NCBI GenBank assembly: GCA_965248135.1 | Contig: CBDFIN010000012.1 | Coordinates: forward strand, 1,612,001 to 1,676,000 | Length of the DNA stretch: 64,000 nt | Reading direction: 5' to 3' | Source of the DNA: SZUA-100 sp965248135 | GTDB taxonomy: Bacteria; Pseudomonadota; Alphaproteobacteria; Rhizobiales; Rhizobiaceae | Part shown: positions 59,724 to 64,000 of the stretch, in pieces | How positions within the stretch are numbered: the first letter of the stretch is position 1 | How the letters are laid out: every line of letters begins with the position of its first letter | Made by a program: the position numbers and the translations under genes | Notes under the pieces: generated by a model | What the model saw: only the letters and a program-made list of their open reading frames with translations | Database searches by the model: none | What the model was told of the DNA's origin: nothing

Positions 59724-62498
59724 ATGACCGACCGCACAAAATTCACCCTTGATGGTGTCAATGTCGAGGCAGCGCCGGGAGAAACAATCTGGCAGGTTGC
59801 AAGCCGGTTGGGTACTGCCATTCCCCATCTTTGCCATTCGGGCGAGACCGGCTACCGGGCTGATGGTAACTGCCGCGCCTGTATGGTGGAAATCGACGGC
59901 GAGCGCACCCTTGCCGCCTCGTGTATTCGAAAACCGGCTGAGGGCATGGCTGTCAAAACCGCCAGCGAACGGGCAACAAAAGCGCGCAAGACGGTTATGG
60001 AACTCTTGCTTGCCGACCAGCCTTCACGCGAAAACGCCCATGATGCCGCATCGCATTTTTGGGCAATGGCCGATCAACAGCAGCTCAGCGAAAGCCGTTT
60101 TCCGCCGGTTGAAACAAGCCAGGTGCCGCTGCTCGATTCTTCCCATGTGGCGATGAGCGTTAATCTCGATGCCTGTATTCACTGCAATCTTTGCGTCCGC
60201 GCCTGCCGCGAGGTACAGGTAAACGATGTGATCGGCATGGCCTATCGCGGTGAGGGCACCAAAATCACCTTTGATTTCGATGATCCGATGGGTGAAAGTA
60301 CCTGTGTCGCTTGTGGCGAGTGCGTGCAGGCCTGCCCAACCGGGGCACTGATGCCGGCGGTGATGCTGGACGATGCGGGTCGCGGCGACAGCGCCAAATT
60401 CGACAAGGAGGTGCAATCGGTCTGCCCCTATTGTGGTGTTGGCTGCCAGTTGCGCTTCAAGGTTCGCGACAACAAAATCGTCCAGGTCGACGGGGTGGAT
60501 GGCCCTTCCAATGAACAACGCCTATGCGTCAAGGGCCGGTTCGGTTTTGACTATATCCACCACCCCCATCGACTGACCCGGCCGCTGGTCCGCCGCAACG
60601 ATGCTCCGGCCAAAGGCCTCAATGTCGATCCCGCCAATCCGGGCACACATTTTCGTGAGGCAAGTTGGCAAGAGGCACTTGATGTGGCGGCCAATGGTCT
60701 CGCCAAATTGCGCAATGATAATGGTGGTGCGGCGGTTGCCGGCTTTGGTTCGGCCAAGTGTTCCAACGAAGAGGCCTATCTGTTCCAGAAGCTGATCCGC
60801 ACCGGTTTTGGCCATAACAATGTCGATCACTGTACCAGGCTTTGCCATGCCTCATCGGTGGCAGCTTTGCTTGAAAATGTCGGTTCCGCTGCGGTGACCG
60901 CGACATTCAACGAGATCGAGAATGCCGATTGTGCCATCGTCATCGGCGCCAACCCGGTTGAAAACCACCCGGTGGCGGCGACCTATTTCAAGCAGTTCAC
61001 CAAGCGCGGCGGCAAGCTGATTGTCATGGACCCGCGTGGTGTGGGGCTTGGCCGATACGCAACCCACAGGCTGCAATTCCGTCCGGGCTCGGACGTTGCC
61101 ATGCTCAATGCAATCATGCACGTAATTGTCGAGGAGCGGCTTTATGATACCCAATATATCGATGCCTATACCGAGGGCTGGGATGCTTTCAAACTGCATT
61201 TAAAGAATTTTCCGCCGAAAAAAATGGCCGCTATCTGCGGCATTGAGGCTGAGACTTTGCGCCTGGTGGCGCGTGATTTCGCCTCCTCGAAGGCCGCGAT
61301 GATTTTCTGGGGCATGGGCATTTCGCAGCACATTCACGGTACCGACAATTCCCGTTGCCTGATCTCATTGGCGCTGATGTGCGGCCAGGTCGGACGCCCG
61401 GGCAGTGGTCTTCATCCGTTGCGTGGCCAAAATAACGTCCAGGGCGCATCAGATGCCGGTCTGATCCCGATGTTTTTCCCCGACTACCAGTCGGTCGCCG
61501 ACGAGAATATCAGCAGCAAATTCGCGAATGTCTGGCAGGCCGGTAATATGTCACCGCAAAAGGGTCTCACCGTTGTCGAGATTATCAATGCGATCCACGC
61601 AGACCAAATCAAGGGCATGTATATTCTGGGCGAGAACCCGGCAATGTCGGATCCCGATGTTTCCCATGCTCGCGACGCGCTGGCAAAGCTTGAGCATTTG
61701 GTGGTGCAGGATATTTTTCTCACCGAAACCGCCAATTATGCCGATGTGATCTTGCCTGCCGCCGCATGGCCGGAAAAGACCGGCACGGTGACCAATACCA
61801 ACCGTCAAGTACAAATGGGCCGCCCGGCGCTCGACCCGCCAGGTGAGGCACGCGAGGACTGGCTGATTACCACCCAGCTTGCCAACCGCCTGGGGCTGGA
61901 CTGGAATTACAATCATCCAAGCGAAATTTTTGTTGAAATGAAGCGGACCATGAAGTCGCTCGACAATATTACCTGGCAGCGGCTTGAAAAAACCGCGGTC
62001 ACCTATCCCAGCCTGTCACCGGATGACCCCGGTCAGCCAATTGTCTTTGGCGATGGTTTCCCGCGCCCCGAGGGCCGGGCAAAATTTACCCCCGCCTCGG
62101 TCATCGCTCCCGATGAAGTGCCGGATGACGCCTATCCGATGATCCTGATAACCGGTCGCCAGCTCGAACATTGGCACACCGGCTCGATGTCGCGCCGGTC
62201 CACGGTGCTTGACGCCATCGAACCGCAGGCCAATTGCTCGCTCAACCCGAAGACGCTGCGCAAACTGAACGTAAGTCCCGGCGGATTTGTCAAACTGACC
62301 ACAAGGCGTGGCACCATCGAACTGATGGCGCGGACCGATCGCGCGGTCAGCGAGGATTGCGTATTCGTGCCCTTTGCCTTCGTCGAGGCTGCGGCCAATA
62401 TTCTCACCAACCCGGCACTCGATCCTTTTGGAAAGATACCGGAATTCAAATATTCTGCCGTCAGGGCGGAGGCAGCCACCGCGGAAAACCAGACTTAA
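59724..62498 (+). CDS. fdsA: Formate dehydrogenase alpha subunit (molybdenum)
   Basis: Catalytic subunit oxidising formate to CO2, 924 residues, cytoplasmic. Order of domains: N-terminal [2Fe-2S] ferredoxin domain (LCHSGETGYRADGNCRACMV), ferredoxin repeats CIHCNLCVRACREVQ and CVACGECVQACPTGAL, the [4Fe-4S] entry VCPYCGVGCQLRFKV with CVKGRFG, and the bis-MGD domain. The Mo-ligand cysteine is in VDHCTRLCHASSVAAL. Later segments include HPLRGQNNVQGASDAGLIPM and the C-terminal cofactor domain with LITGRQLEHWHTGSMSRRS. Operon with fdsB and followed by fhs. Confidence 0.95.
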   Translation: MTDRTKFTLDGVNVEAAPGETIWQVASRLGTAIPHLCHSGETGYRADGNCRACMVEIDGERTLAASCIRKPAEGMAVKTASERATKARKTVMELLLADQPSRENAHDAASHFWAMADQQQLSESRFPPVETSQVPLLDSSHVAMSVNLDACIHCNLCVRACREVQVNDVIGMAYRGEGTKITFDFDDPMGESTCVACGECVQACPTGALMPAVMLDDAGRGDSAKFDKEVQSVCPYCGVGCQLRFKVRDNKIVQVDGVDGPSNEQRLCVKGRFGFDYIHHPHRLTRPLVRRNDAPAKGLNVDPANPGTHFREASWQEALDVAANGLAKLRNDNGGAAVAGFGSAKCSNEEAYLFQKLIRTGFGHNNVDHCTRLCHASSVAALLENVGSAAVTATFNEIENADCAIVIGANPVENHPVAATYFKQFTKRGGKLIVMDPRGVGLGRYATHRLQFRPGSDVAMLNAIMHVIVEERLYDTQYIDAYTEGWDAFKLHLKNFPPKKMAAICGIEAETLRLVARDFASSKAAMIFWGMGISQHIHGTDNSRCLISLALMCGQVGRPGSGLHPLRGQNNVQGASDAGLIPMFFPDYQSVADENISSKFANVWQAGNMSPQKGLTVVEIINAIHADQIKGMYILGENPAMSDPDVSHARDALAKLEHLVVQDIFLTETANYADVILPAAAWPEKTGTVTNTNRQVQMGRPALDPPGEAREDWLITTQLANRLGLDWNYNHPSEIFVEMKRTMKSLDNITWQRLEKTAVTYPSLSPDDPGQPIVFGDGFPRPEGRAKFTPASVIAPDEVPDDAYPMILITGRQLEHWHTGSMSRRSTVLDAIEPQANCSLNPKTLRKLNVSPGGFVKLTTRRGTIELMARTDRAVSEDCVFVPFAFVEAAANILTNPALDPFGKIPEFKYSAVRAEAATAENQT

Positions 62499-62532
62499 AT
62501 AAAGATCTGACCGCACTTCCTTGGAGAAAACA

Positions 62533-64000
62533 ATGGAATATAAAACCGATATTGCGATCGCTCGCGAAGCGACCAAGAAGCCGATCCAGGAAATCGGCGC
62601 CAAACTTGGCATTCCCGAAGACCATCTGCTGCCCTTTGGCCACGACAAGGCAAAGGTATCGGCGGAGTTCATCAAAAGTATTGCCGGCAAAGACAATGGC
62701 AAGCTGATTTTGGTAACGGCGATCAACCCCACCCCGGCCGGTGAAGGCAAAACCACGACCACAGTTGGGCTGGGCGATGGGCTCAATGCGATCGGCAAGA
62801 AGGCGGCGATCTGTATCCGTGAAGCGTCGCTTGGTCCGTGTTTCGGCATGAAGGGGGGTGCTGCCGGTGGCGGCTATGCCCAGGTGGTGCCAATGGAAGA
62901 TATGAACCTGCATTTTACCGGTGATTTTCACGCCATAACATCGGCCCATAATCTGTTATCGGCGATGATCGACAACCATATTTATTGGGGCAACAAACTT
63001 GAGATCGACAGCCGCCGGGTCACCTGGAAACGGGTGATGGACATGAACGACCGGGCGCTGCGTGAAATTGCCTGTTCGCTTGGCGGGGTTGCCAATGGTT
63101 TTCCGCGCGAGGGCGGCTTCGATATCACCGTTGCCTCAGAAGTGATGGCAATTCTGTGTCTGTCGAACGATTTGAAAGACCTGCAAAAACGGATCGGCGA
63201 TATTATCATCGGCTATCGTCGCGACCGCAGCCCAGTCTATTGCCGTGATTTGAAGGCCGATGGCGCCATGACAGTGCTGCTGAAAGACGCCATGCAGCCC
63301 AATATCGTTCAAACGCTTGAAAACAATCCGGCTTTTGTCCATGGCGGGCCGTTTGCCAATATCGCCCATGGCTGCAACTCGGTTGTGGCGACAAAGACGG
63401 CGCTTAAGGTTGCAGATTATGTCGTTACCGAAGCGGGGTTTGGTGCCGATCTCGGGGCCGAGAAATTCATGAATATCAAATGCCGCAAGGCTGGCCTTGC
63501 ACCTGATGCGGTCGTTCTGGTCGCCACGGTTCGGGCGATGAAAATGAATGGCGGTGTCAAAAAAGAAGATCTTGCCCGGGAAGATGCTGATGCGGTGCTT
63601 GCCGGTTGCGAGAACCTTGGACGCCACATCGAAAATATCAAATCATTCGGCGTGCCTGTAATTGTCGCGATCAACCACTTTGTCAGTGACACCGAGCGGG
63701 AAGTCGAGGTGATCAAGGACTATGTCGAAACGCTTGGTTCGGAAGCGGTGTTGTGCAAACATTGGGCCCATGGATCAAAGGGGACCATTGAACTTGCCAC
63801 CCGTGTGGCGGAAATCGCCGATAGCGGCAGCTCCCAGTTCCAGACACTTTATGCCGATGATATGTCGCTGTTCCAGAAGATCGAGACGGTCGCCAAACGT
63901 ATCTACCGGGCTGATGAAGTGCTGGCCGACAAAAGCATCCGCGATCAGTTGCGGCAATGGGAGGATGCCGGTTATGGCAACCTGCCGGTCTGTATGGCGA
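62533..64000 (+). CDS. fhs: Formate-tetrahydrofolate ligase (3' end outside window)
   Basis: Activates formate with ATP and tetrahydrofolate to 10-formyl-THF. Starts at ATG 62533 after ggagaaaac; 489 codons are visible and the frame is open at the window end (family length is about 555). Text: MEYKTDIAIAREATKKPIQE, the nucleotide-binding loop TPAGEGKTTTTVGLGDGL, ASLGPCFGMKGGAAGGGYAQ, MNLHFTGDFHAI and FVHGGPFANIAHGCNS. Lies 34 bases after fdsA, so one transcript could set both the oxidation and the assimilation of formate. Confidence 0.95.
   Translation, partial: MEYKTDIAIAREATKKPIQEIGAKLGIPEDHLLPFGHDKAKVSAEFIKSIAGKDNGKLILVTAINPTPAGEGKTTTTVGLGDGLNAIGKKAAICIREASLGPCFGMKGGAAGGGYAQVVPMEDMNLHFTGDFHAITSAHNLLSAMIDNHIYWGNKLEIDSRRVTWKRVMDMNDRALREIACSLGGVANGFPREGGFDITVASEVMAILCLSNDLKDLQKRIGDIIIGYRRDRSPVYCRDLKADGAMTVLLKDAMQPNIVQTLENNPAFVHGGPFANIAHGCNSVVATKTALKVADYVVTEAGFGADLGAEKFMNIKCRKAGLAPDAVVLVATVRAMKMNGGVKKEDLAREDADAVLAGCENLGRHIENIKSFGVPVIVAINHFVSDTEREVEVIKDYVETLGSEAVLCKHWAHGSKGTIELATRVAEIADSGSSQFQTLYADDMSLFQKIETVAKRIYRADEVLADKSIRDQLRQWEDAGYGNLPVCMA

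Overview
The window looks like chromosome from an IS-rich alphaproteobacterium, most likely of the Hyphomicrobiales. Evidence: the run uppP / glutathione S-transferase / queG / SDR epimerase with an NDUFA9-type protein nearby, hspQ, the fused NuoE-NuoF type formate dehydrogenase beta subunit, DUF920-type transglutaminase-like peptidase, and moderate GC (about 50% by eye) in the core genes with much more AT-rich islands. Many transposons are nested or broken, which fits a population that has recently expanded its insertion sequences, for example a host-associated lineage; this is inference.

Layout. 1-4812: a GntR/HutC-type regulator and a polar amino-acid-type ABC transporter operon ending in an endonuclease/exonuclease/phosphatase-fold hydrolase. 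5214-13760: an accessory patch with two hypothetical genes, an IS1182 element that seems to carry a passenger gene, an IS630 element split by an IS3 element, IS5, IS21 and ISAs1 scraps. 13773-15114: ArsR regulator plus an ArsP-like permease. 15249-23283: a catabolic block on the minus strand. In transcription order it is succinate dehydrogenase/fumarate reductase-like sdhB, two membrane anchors, a flavoprotein and two-subunit fumarase, followed by gentisate 1,2-dioxygenase and a fumarylpyruvate hydrolase that is cut by a precise IS30 insertion. Gentisate breakdown yields fumarate and pyruvate, so the upstream complex and fumarase would handle its product. 23549-34386: mostly core genes (msrA, class III aminotransferase, hspQ, a nucleoside-type BMP binding protein facing deoD, SDR, queG, GST, uppP, TauE-type exporter, NDUFA9-like).

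34686-56716 is a second accessory region. It has an IS21 element carrying the second IS3 copy, a truncated tyrosine recombinase, an IS256 element, a trypsin-like protease, a 3' tRNA-Thr fragment that looks like an attachment site, an AT-rich secreted protein of unknown family, ISAs1 copies, an IS66 element, a second broken IS21, a CapD/FlaA1-type nucleotide-sugar epimerase and a frameshifted RTX protein. 56893-64000 returns to core genes: a LapG-like peptidase, NAD-dependent formate dehydrogenase (fdsB, fdsA) and formate-tetrahydrofolate ligase (incomplete at the window end).

The most notable non-coding signal is a family of composite palindromic elements of about 165 bp, four full copies and one footprint. 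Each is two hairpins joined by a short linker, all bounded by CTAG. One copy sits in a reconstructable target and shows a 4-bp CTAG duplication. A second dispersed repeat family (three copies, about 130-187 bp) has a palindromic head.
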